Of a stretch of 64,000 nt of DNA, positions 44,798 through 54,182 are shown in pieces; positions within the stretch are counted from its first letter, which is position 1, and every line of letters begins with the position of its first letter. Source of the DNA: Alkalimarinus sediminis (lineage in GTDB: Bacteria > Pseudomonadota > Gammaproteobacteria > Pseudomonadales > Oleiphilaceae); NCBI RefSeq assembly GCF_026427595.1, contig NZ_CP101527.1, forward strand, positions 2,575,501 to 2,639,500, given 5' to 3'. The position numbers and the translations under genes are program-made. The notes beneath the pieces were generated by a model. That model made no database searches. It was given only the letters and a program-made list of their open reading frames with translations, and was not told the origin of the DNA.

Positions 44798-46099
44798 ATG
44801 ATATTTTCATCTTTAGATTTGGCGCCTGAGATTCAGCAAGCCCTTGATGCCTGTGGTTATAGTCAGATGACCCCTATTCAAGAGCGGGCTATTATTCCTG
44901 CTCGGCGTGGCAAAGATATCCTAGCCAATGCACAAACCGGTACTGGTAAAACAGCCGCATTCGCTATTCCGATACTGCAACGGCTGCACGATAACCCTAA
45001 ACCCACATTGCCTGGTAATACCCGAGCTATCATTCTCACTCCCACAAGAGAGCTTGCTGAGCAGCTAGCAGACACCATCAAACGCTATGCACAATTTTTA
45101 CCCCTATCGATAACCGCACTCTTTGGTGGAGTGAAGATGAGCGGGCAACAGAAAAAGCTTAACGCCGGTGTTGATATACTGATTTCTACTCCAGGTCGCC
45201 TACTTGAGCACATAGAGCAGTGCAACGTTAACCTGTCTAAGGTTGAGTATGTGGTTTTAGATGAAGCCGATAGAATGCTGGATATGGGCTTTATTGCTGA
45301 CGTGATGTCGATACTGCAAAAAGCACCAAAGAAACGTCAGACCTTGCTATTTTCTGCCACGTTATCCAGAGCGGTTAATGAGCTGGCTCACAAGCTGCTT
45401 ATTAACCATGAAGTCGTCAGTGTTGCGAAGCAAAATGCCACGGCAGATACTGTTATACACACCGTTTATCCAGTTGAAGAACGTCGCAAAGCCGAGCTTT
45501 TTGTTGACCTCATTAACATGTACAACTGGTTTCAAGTGTTAGTATTTACCAGTACCAAAGCGCAGGCTGACACCCTAATGCGTACGTTAAAGAAAGAGAA
45601 GTTTGATGTAGCTCTTTGTCATGGCGATAAAAGCCAGGGGGCTCGCCGGAGAGCATTAGCTGATTTTAAATCAGGGAAAATTCAAGTACTAATTGCGACA
45701 GAAGTCGCCGCTCGCGGACTGGATATTCAAGGCCTCGAACACGTTGTAAATTATAACCTTCCTTATCTGGCTGAAGATTATGTTCATCGTATCGGTCGAA
45801 CAGGTAGAGCTGGAACTCAAGGTCAAGCAATATCATTTGTTAGCCGCGAAGAAGAGCGCACACTAGACAATATTGAACGCCTGATTGGCTACACGATTGA
45901 ACGAGAAAGTTTACCCGGATATGAAGTGGGAAGCCGCGAATCTCTCTGGAACAACTTGGCAGAACGCCCTCGTGCGGCACGCACCAACAAGGCAACTCAG
46001 ACCAAAATTGCTCGCAATAAAGCGAGTGCAGCAAAGGGCAGAAACCAGAGCGCTACAACAACAGTTAAAAAAGCCAAAAAGAAAAAAGGAAAGTCATAA
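44798..46099 (+). CDS. rhlE: DEAD-box RNA helicase RhlE
   Basis: This 433-residue protein has the full helicase set: Q-motif (GYSQMTPIQERAI), Walker A AQTGTGKT, PTRELAEQ, DEAD in VVLDEADRMLDMGF, SAT, and HRIGRTGRAG. The short basic tail (KKAKKKKGKS) and GF spacing suit RhlE. It remodels RNA, as in ribosome assembly or RNA decay. The frame opens at a TTG (44792), but ATG 44798 follows AGGA by six bases. It ends at a convergent terminator with rimK2. Confidence 0.9.
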   Translation: MIFSSLDLAPEIQQALDACGYSQMTPIQERAIIPARRGKDILANAQTGTGKTAAFAIPILQRLHDNPKPTLPGNTRAIILTPTRELAEQLADTIKRYAQFLPLSITALFGGVKMSGQQKKLNAGVDILISTPGRLLEHIEQCNVNLSKVEYVVLDEADRMLDMGFIADVMSILQKAPKKRQTLLFSATLSRAVNELAHKLLINHEVVSVAKQNATADTVIHTVYPVEERRKAELFVDLINMYNWFQVLVFTSTKAQADTLMRTLKKEKFDVALCHGDKSQGARRRALADFKSGKIQVLIATEVAARGLDIQGLEHVVNYNLPYLAEDYVHRIGRTGRAGTQGQAISFVSREEERTLDNIERLIGYTIERESLPGYEVGSRESLWNNLAERPRAARTNKATQTKIARNKASAAKGRNQSATTTVKKAKKKKGKS

Positions 46100-46107
46100 A
46101 CCATGAC

Positions 46108-46141
46108 AAAGAAGGGGTGCAATAACATCAACCCCTTCTTT
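46108..46141 (+). terminator. Terminator between convergent rhlE and rimK2
   Basis: AAAGAAGGGGT and ACCCCTTCTTT are perfect 11-bp arms around a 12-base loop, 8 bases after the rhlE stop. The strand symmetry could serve both genes. Confidence 0.75.
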
Positions 46142-46181
46142 CCTGTTAGTTACAGTTCATACTAGTTGCAGTGCATCTTAG

Positions 46182-47396
46182 TTACAGTTCATGCTCGGTA
46201 TCGTCGCCTTCCGGCAACTGATCAGGCAAATTATGAATAGCAGGCTGTCTCCGTTTACGGGTTTTAGCCGGAACCATCCCTCGCATTGACTCCAGTTTAC
46301 CAAAACAAAGTAGCTTATCATTAGCTTCAAGCACTCTACTTGCTTTAGGGTTAGGGATCACTTTTTTACCCCGGTACAGTGTCAGCACATTAATATCTTT
46401 TTCAGACAAATCAGTCTCATTAATGGCAAGGCCGACAAATTTTGACCCTTCAGGTACAAATATTTCACTCACCCCATATCCTTTACTAACCGTGAGGCGC
46501 TGCCGTACATCAATTTCTGGAAAGTCGACCTGTGCCGCAATATACTCGATAACCGCACCGGCTACATCCAAGCCTGTACAGGTTTCGATACCCTCTAAAC
46601 CAGGAGATGAGTTAACCTCCATAATTTGAGGGCCATCCTTTCCTTCAAGCATATCTACACCGGCAATCTGAAGACCTAGTATCTGCGCTGCTCGTACGGC
46701 CGTTTCTGCATACTCTTCTGACAATTCAACGGCTTCAGCTATACCACCCCGGTGGACATTGCTTCTAAACTCTTGCCCTTGAGCCACTCGACGCATAGCA
46801 GCTACCACACGGTCGCCTACTACAAATGCCCGAATATCTTTACCTTTACTCTCAGCAACAAACTTTTGTATTAAGACGTTCTGTTTCTGGCTTTGTAGCA
46901 GCTCAATAATGGCTTCAGCCCCTTTTACTGTATCTGCCAGTAGTACGCCAATCCCCTGAGTTCCTTCAATTAATTTAATGACCACTGGAGCTCCACCTAC
47001 GCGCTCAATGGCGGGCAGAACATCTTTTTTATCTCGTACAAACGTGGTTCGGGGTATACCAATATGGTGCCGACTGAGAATCTGCAAGCTACGCAATTTG
47101 TCTCTAGAGTTGCTAATACCATGGGCGGTGTTGGCACAAAACACATCCATCTCTTGAAACTGTCTGACAACCGCTGTACCAAAATAGGTAATTGAAGCAC
47201 CTATTCGAGGCAAGACCGCATCGTAATCGCTCAGCACCTTTTGCCTAAAGTAGAGATCAGGTACACCTTGCTGCAGGTCGATAGCAAACTTGAGTGTATC
47301 CAGTACTTTTACATCATGTCCTCGCTGTATGGCTGCTTCTTTTAATCGCTGAGTACTGTAGCTTTTGGGACCACAGGATAGAATCGCAACTTTCAT
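46182..47396 (-). CDS. RimK-type glutamate ligase with C-terminal RCK_C-like domain (copy 2)
   Basis: This 404-residue protein has a RimK ATP-grasp ligase in residues 1-295 ([44 protein letters not shown]). It is very close to copy 1. It then has about 70 residues (306-375) resembling a TrkA-C/RCK_C domain: VSEIFVPEGSKFVGLAINE, LTLYRGKKVIPNPKASRVLE, NDKLLCFGKLESM. A basic and then acidic tail ends in EHEL. Copy 1 lacks all of this. RCK_C domains bind small ligands, so ligase activity may be allosterically controlled (inference). It is divergent from a RimB-like gene. Confidence 0.87.
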   Translation of the reverse strand: MKVAILSCGPKSYSTQRLKEAAIQRGHDVKVLDTLKFAIDLQQGVPDLYFRQKVLSDYDAVLPRIGASITYFGTAVVRQFQEMDVFCANTAHGISNSRDKLRSLQILSRHHIGIPRTTFVRDKKDVLPAIERVGGAPVVIKLIEGTQGIGVLLADTVKGAEAIIELLQSQKQNVLIQKFVAESKGKDIRAFVVGDRVVAAMRRVAQGQEFRSNVHRGGIAEAVELSEEYAETAVRAAQILGLQIAGVDMLEGKDGPQIMEVNSSPGLEGIETCTGLDVAGAVIEYIAAQVDFPEIDVRQRLTVSKGYGVSEIFVPEGSKFVGLAINETDLSEKDINVLTLYRGKKVIPNPKASRVLEANDKLLCFGKLESMRGMVPAKTRKRRQPAIHNLPDQLPEGDDTEHEL

Positions 47397-47771
47397 AGTT
47401 ATTTCCTTTTATTAACTCTCCAAAGCCGGTACGAATACGCCCCTTTATTTGCTAGGTAGTTTTAAGTGAGCATGGTGTCTTTGTTTATCTGGGCTGCTAA
47501 CAACCGGTTTCTCAGATTTCATTGATGAATCACTCACGCTATTACTTCAGTGTAGCCCCCTTATGGCAAGAAATACATCTAACCCAACGACCCCATTATC
47601 TAGAGCTATACTGTTAATATCAAAAGCGTAAAAGGTAGCATCAAAAGCCTAACATGAAACCCATGGACAAAGTACTCGGCAAACCTATAATTTCATAATT
47701 ATTATATTGATTTTCTTATTATCTTAGACCAAGCTGTCGCTCACCCAACAATAACAGGTTCAGAGATCGTA
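47397..47771. other. Divergent promoter region of rimK2 and rimB2
   Basis: A 375-base gap with no gene. The right part (47690-47740) is very AT-rich and may hold the rimB2 promoter. AGGAAA lies just before the rimK2 start. No clear palindrome or terminator was seen. Confidence 0.5.
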
Positions 47772-48221
47772 ATGCCAACCAACGAAAGTGATCAAATAAT
47801 TCTGGGATGGAGAGAATGGGTAGAGTTCCCAGAGCTTGAGATCGACAACCTGATAGCTAAAGTGGACTCCGGAGCCAAAACCAGTGCGCTACACGCCTAC
47901 CATGTAGAACCATTTAACAAAGGCGATACGCCGTGGGTGCGTTTTAAGCTACACCCTATTCAAGACAACAATGAAGTTAGCATTACTCTTGAAGCTAAGC
48001 TCTCAGATCGCCGTCATGTTTCAGACTCTGGGGGCCATAAAGAGCTTCGCTACGTTATCGAAGCGGTCATGAACATTGGCGGTCATGAGCGACGAGGTGA
48101 AATAACACTCACAGACCGAGACTCAATGAAATACCGAATGCTAATAGGTCGAAACATTCTAAAACAGGGCTTTTTAGTTAATGCCAAGCAATCTTTTGCC
48201 TGCGGTAAACCTGAAACTTAG
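47772..48221 (+). CDS. RimB-like retropepsin-type protease (copy 2)
   Basis: This 149-residue protein of the PF05618 family has VDSGAKTSALHAYHV with the likely catalytic Asp32, and ITLTDRDSMKYRMLIGRNIL near the end. It shares the fold and motif of copy 1 at 19502-19942 but with low overall identity. It is encoded divergently from the RimK-RCK_C gene, as a RimB protease is beside its own RimK. It may trim the tags laid by that ligase. An MscS channel gene follows after 90 bases. Confidence 0.83.
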   Translation: MPTNESDQIILGWREWVEFPELEIDNLIAKVDSGAKTSALHAYHVEPFNKGDTPWVRFKLHPIQDNNEVSITLEAKLSDRRHVSDSGGHKELRYVIEAVMNIGGHERRGEITLTDRDSMKYRMLIGRNILKQGFLVNAKQSFACGKPET

Positions 48222-48311
48222 CCATAATTCTGTCTTAGTAGACCGACATAATCTGCACTATTTTCACACAACATACGTTATATAGACGGAATACAAAGAG
48301 AAAAACGCATC

Positions 48312-49628
48312 ATGGATATAAAATCATTATCAACAGTGATAGATGAGTTTTTGTACACCGCTCAGCTCGCTATTGCTGATAGCAGTACCTATATTCAACT
48401 GTTGGTTATCATCATTATCTATGGGGTCTCTTTTGGGATTGCATATAAAATCCGGCATAGTGTTGGCCTAACCCATTATGAGCCATTAGATAGCGCACAC
48501 CCAGTGCGAAAGTTGGCTTATCGAGTAGGTGGAATTTTATTTCCATTGCTGGCAATCATATTGCTCCAGATTTCTAACCACACTGGTAAAAACCTGGCGT
48601 TCAAACCTTGGCTTATCGAAATGTCTATCGATATTGCCGTATTGCTTTTCTTTAACTCTTTAATACGAGTTTTCGTTCAACATAAGTTTGCAGCCTCGCT
48701 GTTTAGGTGGGTCGGCTTGCCGATATTGCTGCTACACCTGCTAGACCTATTACCGAGTGTTATTCAAGCCCTCGAAGAGATATCTTTAGAGGTCGGAAAC
48801 ATCAGCATATCAGCTTATGGTGTAACCAGAGTGCTTATTTTTGGCAGCTTCTTGTTCTGGTTAGGACGAGCCTCTAGCAACTTTGGCAAAGCCGTTATCA
48901 GAAAGCAACCCTCCCTTGATGTACCAACCAAGGAGGTATTTAGCAAACTGTTTGAGGTGGTTCTATTCTGCATCATTGCACTGTTGCTGCTGAATGTTAT
49001 GGGAGTTAACCTCGCGACACTTGCAGTCTTTGGTGGCGCACTTGGTGTAGGTTTAGGGCTTGGTTTACAGTCAATTGCTTCAAATTTTATATCGGGGATT
49101 ATTATCCTGCTCGACCGCTCACTAACCGTAGGGGACTACGTAGAGCTCGATGATGGACGAAAAGGCTTCGTGCGAGAGTTCAGGATGCGCTACACCATAT
49201 TGGAGACTTATGACGGCAAAGATATCTTAGTGCCCAACGAAAAATTCATCTCCTCTCTAATGGTCAACTGGACTCACAAAGACCCTAAGCAACGGTATCG
49301 TGTCGATTTTTCTGTACCCTATTCCACCGACATACGCAGCATGGTGGAGCTAATCAAAGCAGCAGTATCTGAACATGAGCAAGTTATTAGTGGGTTAGAT
49401 GTGCCATTTGAAGAGCGTCCAGACTGTGAGATTGATAGCTTTGGCGACTCAGGTATCAACATGTTCGTTGAGTTTTGGATGTACGGGGTTGATGACGGCA
49501 AAAACAGGGTGGGCGGAGACCTAATGCTGATTATTTTAGAAACACTCAAAGAAAATGGTATTGAAATACCCTTTCCTCAGCGTGAAGTTAAAATTCTTAA
49601 CTCCGAACAACACACGCCGAAACAGTAG
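48312..49628 (+). CDS. MscS-family mechanosensitive channel (larger form)
   Basis: This 438-residue membrane protein has five to six hydrophobic segments before the conserved TM3 (GGALGVGLGLGLQSIASNFI) and the MscS beta domain (DRSLTVGDYVELDDGRKGF). A C-terminal alpha/beta domain carries a conserved PFPQREV. It is longer than E. coli MscS (286), resembling MscK/YbiO-type or Pseudomonas paralogs. It follows the RimB-like gene on the same strand. A mechanosensitive solute-release channel; the link with RimK2/RimB2 is positional. Confidence 0.88.
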   Translation: MDIKSLSTVIDEFLYTAQLAIADSSTYIQLLVIIIIYGVSFGIAYKIRHSVGLTHYEPLDSAHPVRKLAYRVGGILFPLLAIILLQISNHTGKNLAFKPWLIEMSIDIAVLLFFNSLIRVFVQHKFAASLFRWVGLPILLLHLLDLLPSVIQALEEISLEVGNISISAYGVTRVLIFGSFLFWLGRASSNFGKAVIRKQPSLDVPTKEVFSKLFEVVLFCIIALLLLNVMGVNLATLAVFGGALGVGLGLGLQSIASNFISGIIILLDRSLTVGDYVELDDGRKGFVREFRMRYTILETYDGKDILVPNEKFISSLMVNWTHKDPKQRYRVDFSVPYSTDIRSMVELIKAAVSEHEQVISGLDVPFEERPDCEIDSFGDSGINMFVEFWMYGVDDGKNRVGGDLMLIILETLKENGIEIPFPQREVKILNSEQHTPKQ

Positions 49629-49724
49629 CTTCGGTATTGCGCTAGGGCAATAGGTTGGATGGAAGAGGAAACAGGAGACCCAGAGATATGTGGTAGGGTT
49701 AATCTGGCGCTCGACAAATAAAAA

Positions 49725-49958
49725 ATGAGAACTGGGTTTGTGGTTTTTTACTTTTTACAATGTTTCAAATTGCGCCCCACTATCTCCTATTTAGAGCAGG
49801 TACAATTAGCGCTCAATCCACAACACAGAACGCTATATAATAATATGCAAGATCTCGAACCTTTACCTGCCACTAAAGCAGGCTTAAGCATCTCGGAGCG
49901 GGTTATATTAGCCACCATCGTGACTATATTACTCTCTTTTACTGTATCTCTGCTGTAG
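49725..49958 (+). CDS. Possible small membrane protein
   Basis: The frame encodes 77 residues; a shorter reading from the Met at 49845 gives 37 residues (MQDLEPLPATKAG...) with one C-terminal hydrophobic helix (VILATIVTILLSFTVSLL). That second half looks like a real single-pass protein, but no ribosome site is clear for either start. It ends just inside the 37-bp repeat. Low confidence. Confidence 0.3.
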   Translation: MRTGFVVFYFLQCFKLRPTISYLEQVQLALNPQHRTLYNNMQDLEPLPATKAGLSISERVILATIVTILLSFTVSLL

Positions 49959-50036
49959 TACTGTATCTCTAATGCAGTACTGTGCTCTACTGTAGTACTG
50001 TTTCTCTAATGCAGTACTGTGCTCTACTGTAGTGCT
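49953..50036. repeat. 37-bp tandem repeat
   Basis: Two full 37-bp units start at 49953 and 49990 with CTGTAGTACTGT and differ at about one position. A partial third starts at 50027 and enters the stop codon of the minus-strand calcium-loop gene. The units contain small inverted repeats (CAGTACTG), so they may fold. Confidence 0.85.
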
Positions 50037-51378
50037 ATGAAGAGCCTTGAGCATACTGACGATAGAAGCTATCTGCTTTTGCCCTTTGCTTCTCAAGCAT
50101 CTCTAAGCGAATTTCTTCCATTTTTCGAAGCAATTCGGTGAGTGGCGACTTTGTATCTGGCCGCTTCTCTAATAGACTATCAGAGTAGGCTCTCTGCTGT
50201 GCTCTGATCTCTTCTAGCTTTTCAAGCGCATTATTGATGGCAACAATACCCATATCGACCACAGGCTCTAACGTTTGCTGCCGTTCTGATTCACTCGCTA
50301 CTGTCAAATTAATCTCATCTGAAAGAGGTATAGCTTGCAGCCCTTCAGTCTTTGACTCTGATAGATCTACAAGATCGAGCTCCTGTATCGTTCTAACATC
50401 CCCACTCTCCATCAAAACAATACCTGAGGACTTAACCTCTCCTAATACCGCCCCCGTTGAAGAGTGAAGGTTAAAACGACCTTCTGCGCTACCTAGGTAT
50501 ATCGCGCCAACACCGACCTCATTTAACGTTTTCAGCTGTTTCTCACCACTTGCATCGCTCACCCATAATTGTAGTTGCGAGAAAACTTTATCATTCTCAT
50601 CAATCCACAAGTTGCCATCTTGATCAAAAGCTGCCAACTCGGCAAACCCCTGCCCAGTTCGAGTGCCAAATAGCTCGCTCCCATTATCAACGATACCATT
50701 AGCATTCTTATCTAACACCAAGTATCCACTCCCCGATGCGAGAGAAGCCACCCTCTCTTCTTCACCATCACCTTCCAGGTCAAATTCAAAATATTGATCA
50801 CTCAAGCTAACGGAGTCGCGACCAAAGTTAATAACCAGTGGGTCTTTCATCTGTTGAACATCCAGAACAAATGATTCGGTTGTTTCATAAGCTGCTCGAT
50901 GGTTTAACTGCAGATAAAGCGAAAAGTCGATCTCTCGCCCATCTTCTGTTTTTATCGCTCCTTGAGAGCTAAAGGTTAAGTTTTGCGCTTCTGAAACAAA
51001 TTGATAACGTGATAGTTCGATTCTTGCAGCACCTGAGAAACCGATGAGAGCAGGCCCCATAGGCTGGCCATTTTTCATCGTTAGAGCTTGCGTTGCTTCT
51101 CTTCCACTCAATGCAACCTGGGTAATTTCATTCAATAGTCGACTATTGGTAAACTCGTTGGATACCTCATCATTACGGGAAACTCGGCTATTAGAATACA
51201 GGTGCAAACGGTCTTGTGCGCTATATTGGTATGTGGTTTCCCGTTCTGAAGTCGGGGCAGCAGGCGGTGCTAAAGACGCTTCACTCGATGCGATTAATGA
51301 AGCCTTTTGTTGCTGTTCAAGCCTGCTAGCTTGAGAGGCATTAGCCATCAATTGAACGGTACTGGTTTCGATTCTCAC
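50035..51378 (-). CDS. Protein with EF-hand-like calcium loops, unknown function
   Basis: This protein of about 447 residues is unassigned beyond its central motif. It has two Asp/Asn-rich loops (VLDKNANGIVDNGSELFG and AAFDQDGNLWIDENDKVFS) typical of calcium-binding loops in VCBS/dockerin-like repeats. The helical C-terminus (after ~350) has LTELLRKMEEIRLEMLE. No signal peptide is seen. The start is taken as GTG at 51378 after GGAGG (spacing 4), because the first 12 residues of the longer frame look untranslated. The 3' end runs into the 37-bp repeat. Possibly a surface or type-I-secreted protein; uncertain. Confidence 0.65.
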   Translation of the reverse strand: MRIETSTVQLMANASQASRLEQQQKASLIASSEASLAPPAAPTSERETTYQYSAQDRLHLYSNSRVSRNDEVSNEFTNSRLLNEITQVALSGREATQALTMKNGQPMGPALIGFSGAARIELSRYQFVSEAQNLTFSSQGAIKTEDGREIDFSLYLQLNHRAAYETTESFVLDVQQMKDPLVINFGRDSVSLSDQYFEFDLEGDGEEERVASLASGSGYLVLDKNANGIVDNGSELFGTRTGQGFAELAAFDQDGNLWIDENDKVFSQLQLWVSDASGEKQLKTLNEVGVGAIYLGSAEGRFNLHSSTGAVLGEVKSSGIVLMESGDVRTIQELDLVDLSESKTEGLQAIPLSDEINLTVASESERQQTLEPVVDMGIVAINNALEKLEEIRAQQRAYSDSLLEKRPDTKSPLTELLRKMEEIRLEMLEKQRAKADSFYRQYAQGSS

Positions 51379-51498
51379 ACGCCCTCCTATACAACGACGC
51401 CCCTCAACAAGCATTGTAATTCATCGCAGATCAAGGGGGGGATTAAAGCGTTTGCTCTCTTAGCGTATCGGCCACAGAAAGAAAAGCATGAGAGAAAA

Positions 51499-53043
51499 TT
51501 ACAGTTGTGACTCAATTGGAAAGAGGCTTAAAAAATCGACCCAACGTCTCAACCACCAGCTCGTTCCGGGGTCATAGTCATAAGTGGTCACTGCATCAGA
51601 GGTTATGTCTAGCCACTGAATGCCGTTTTCTTGTTCATCCCAACGAAGGGTATAGGCGACCGGTGCTAACTCTTTATCGAACCAGACACCTAACTCTTGT
51701 GCCAGCTCCGCTGAGCGAATTAACATACCGATCTCAGTATTTTCGTTAAACGAACGGGGATCAAGGTTCAGCGAACCAACAAAGAGCGACGCACGATCGA
51801 GAGCGAACGTCTTAGCATGTAGACTTGCCTTCGATGATCCAAAGCTACTCTTATCGAGTTTAACCGTCGGTGCTAAATCCGCTTTCACTTCATAAAGGTC
51901 AACCCCGCCTCGAAGGAGTTTTTTTCGGGATAATTTATAGCCCGCATGTACAATAGATACATCAGAAGAGGCTAGTGAGTTGGTTACAATTTTAACGTCT
52001 ACGCCTCGCTTCTCTAACCCCAACAAAAAGTCGATACCTTCGTCAGTGGGCACAAAATAAGGCGACACAATTAAAAACTCCTCTTTGACCGCTTGAATAT
52101 AACGGTCTAGCCCATTAGATAGATGAAGCTCCGTTCGGTCACGGTTACTAGAAATTTTTTCAGGCAGGTCATATAGCAGCTCAACCTCACCAGATGCAAA
52201 ATCAAAACTACTCTCTAGCATCTTGCTTAATAATTCAGAGGCACGAACCTTATCCGCAAACTCTGACCGCTTTTGCTGCTGCACAAACGTAGTTAATGCC
52301 TCTCGCTTCTTTAGCATCGTCTCTTCTTCGAAGCTCTGAGGACGCAACAGTTCGATGGGATATGCCAGCGGGCTATTCCAATAGAGATCATAAACAGATG
52401 ATACATCAGCCACTACGGGGCCTATGGATAGCACATCAAGGTCTGCAAACTCCAATTGGCTATTTGCTCCAAAGTACTCATCACCGATATTTCGCCCGCC
52501 AATAATGCTTATTCGACCATCTACCACAAAAGATTTATTATGCATTCGCCTGGTAACATCACCGAAGCGGGTGACCATTTGGCTGTACTTGTTTGCCCTA
52601 CGACTAAAAGGGTTAAAGATGCGTACAGACACAAGAGGGTGACTGGCAATCATCGCCAACCCCTCATCATTAGCACTCGATAGATTAATATCATCAACCA
52701 ATAATCGAACCCTAACCCCTCTATCGGCTGCATTAATTAGCTCGTTGATCAACAAGTTGCCGGTCACATCGTCGTGCCATATATAGTACTGGGCATCAAT
52801 GCTCTTCTCAGCAACCGATGCCAAGGCCATTCTTGCAACGAAGGCATCTGTACCATCATCCAATAGAGCGACCCCCGACTGCCGCTGATCTGCAGGTATC
52901 TTATCTAGCACAAACTGACTCAATTTTGCCTCGGGCCCTGCAACCAAGCCATAACTGTGCTCTGCATGCTGATTATCAGGAAGTGACGCACAACCAACGC
53001 CACCGGCAAGCAACGCAATCAACAACAGGCGCCCTGACATCAT
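51499..53043 (-). CDS. Phospholipase D/cardiolipin synthase-like lipoprotein
   Basis: This 514-residue PLD-superfamily protein has two HKD motifs (HNKSFVVDGRISIIGGRN and HAKTFALDRASLFVGSLN). The N-terminus is a lipoprotein signal with lipobox GVGC (LLLIALLAGGVGCASLP). The organisation resembles E. coli ClsC (YmdC). The start is ATG 53043, with GGAG 7 bases upstream; the 67 upstream in-frame codons (to 53244) are probably not translated. Encoded between the calcium-loop gene and the coiled-coil protein, same strand. It may make or remodel phospholipids at the periplasmic face (inference). Confidence 0.83.
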   Translation of the reverse strand: MMSGRLLLIALLAGGVGCASLPDNQHAEHSYGLVAGPEAKLSQFVLDKIPADQRQSGVALLDDGTDAFVARMALASVAEKSIDAQYYIWHDDVTGNLLINELINAADRGVRVRLLVDDINLSSANDEGLAMIASHPLVSVRIFNPFSRRANKYSQMVTRFGDVTRRMHNKSFVVDGRISIIGGRNIGDEYFGANSQLEFADLDVLSIGPVVADVSSVYDLYWNSPLAYPIELLRPQSFEEETMLKKREALTTFVQQQKRSEFADKVRASELLSKMLESSFDFASGEVELLYDLPEKISSNRDRTELHLSNGLDRYIQAVKEEFLIVSPYFVPTDEGIDFLLGLEKRGVDVKIVTNSLASSDVSIVHAGYKLSRKKLLRGGVDLYEVKADLAPTVKLDKSSFGSSKASLHAKTFALDRASLFVGSLNLDPRSFNENTEIGMLIRSAELAQELGVWFDKELAPVAYTLRWDEQENGIQWLDITSDAVTTYDYDPGTSWWLRRWVDFLSLFPIESQL

Positions 53044-53131
53044 AAAACATCTCCACAATCGCACAGCAAATACTCTCTGTAACACACTGTTATCTAGCCA
53101 ATTACGACCTAGCCAATTACGATCTAATAAG

Positions 53132-54091
53132 TTAATCAACTGCTTTCCACTGCCCATCACTGTTTTTGCAAATATCTTTGTTGGTACTATCTTCACTACC
53201 ATTTTTTGTTTTAAACAGCATTTGTATGGTTTTACACTCTTCACCGTTGTACTGATAGGATTTTAGCACGGTCAATTTACCTTCATTCCCCGTTAAAGGA
53301 TTACGCCACGACGTTGCTTGTTGATTATCACCTTGCAATAATCTGGTCGATGACTCATACACTAGCTGAAAATCCTCTTCAGTTAATAAACTCTGATTCT
53401 TTAAACTAGAACGGAGCCTGTGTTCAGTCCCCTTTAACAGCTCAAATGGTGTCGCGACTATCCCTTTGAAAAAACCTGTTACAGCGCCCTTGCCCGCTTC
53501 TTCGCTGATACCCTTAGTGTTTTCTACGATTTTTTCTACTCTGGTTAAGTAGTTAGGTATTGCCACTCGTGTTTTGTCCACCTCACTCAAGACTTGAGGC
53601 ACTAGCGGTATGATTTTATCGACTCTTTGGTTGGTTTCATTTACCGCTGCACTCACACCATTGACTGTTTTAAGTATTTTTGGAATATCTTTCTGTAACG
53701 CTGCTACCTGTTGCTGCAGTCGATCAACACGCTCCAAAATGACAGGCAGGGTTTGCCTCACTGCTTCAACCTCACCCAGGACCCCAGGTACTACCTCTCT
53801 GATCTTTGCAGACTCTTCTAAAATTGGAGGGATTGAGTTCGTCGTATTATCAATTGTTTTTAAAATATCTGGCACCGTATTTAAAATATCTGGAACCGTA
53901 TTCAATATGGGCTCGATATTATGTGAAGTACGGTCTATCTGTTGGCTCACCAAGCTTACCTGATCAAGTATGGCGGGTATCTGCCTGCTTACACTCATTA
54001 ATGAATACGAAAAGTAGGCGATAGAGGCAGCAATTAACATCAGAGAGAACGAAAACAGTTTATCCTTTACCTGCCTGTTTTGCTTATCCAT
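53132..54091 (-). CDS. Coiled-coil membrane protein with C-terminal surface-antigen-like domain
   Basis: This protein of about 319 residues has one N-terminal membrane helix (FSFSLMLIAASIAYFSYSLM). A long helical region of repeated degenerate units follows (PILNTVPDILNTVPDILKTI; LPVILERVDRLQQQVAALQ; pro-rich heptads). A C-terminal globular part has WRNPLTGNEGKLTVL and GEECKTIQMLF and two more Cys, like the RT0821/Lpp0805 or 16-kDa surface-antigen tail. The ATG at 54091 is preferred to the TTG at 54121. It is downstream of fba across a strong terminator. Function unknown. Confidence 0.65.
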   Translation of the reverse strand: MDKQNRQVKDKLFSFSLMLIAASIAYFSYSLMSVSRQIPAILDQVSLVSQQIDRTSHNIEPILNTVPDILNTVPDILKTIDNTTNSIPPILEESAKIREVVPGVLGEVEAVRQTLPVILERVDRLQQQVAALQKDIPKILKTVNGVSAAVNETNQRVDKIIPLVPQVLSEVDKTRVAIPNYLTRVEKIVENTKGISEEAGKGAVTGFFKGIVATPFELLKGTEHRLRSSLKNQSLLTEEDFQLVYESSTRLLQGDNQQATSWRNPLTGNEGKLTVLKSYQYNGEECKTIQMLFKTKNGSEDSTNKDICKNSDGQWKAVD

Positions 54092-54182
54092 AAGTGTGGG
54101 TCTCGCGGGGTTGTGTAACAAACGTTAGGTTTAGTTTGCCCATCAATTCTAATCGAATCAATACAGCTATAGTACAGACGAA

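Noticed and set aside
53044-53244. N-terminal extension of the PLD lipoprotein
   Set aside because: It includes short direct repeats, lacks a signal peptide and overlaps the coiled-coil gene 3' end; ATG 53043 has GGAG and a lipoprotein signal follows.
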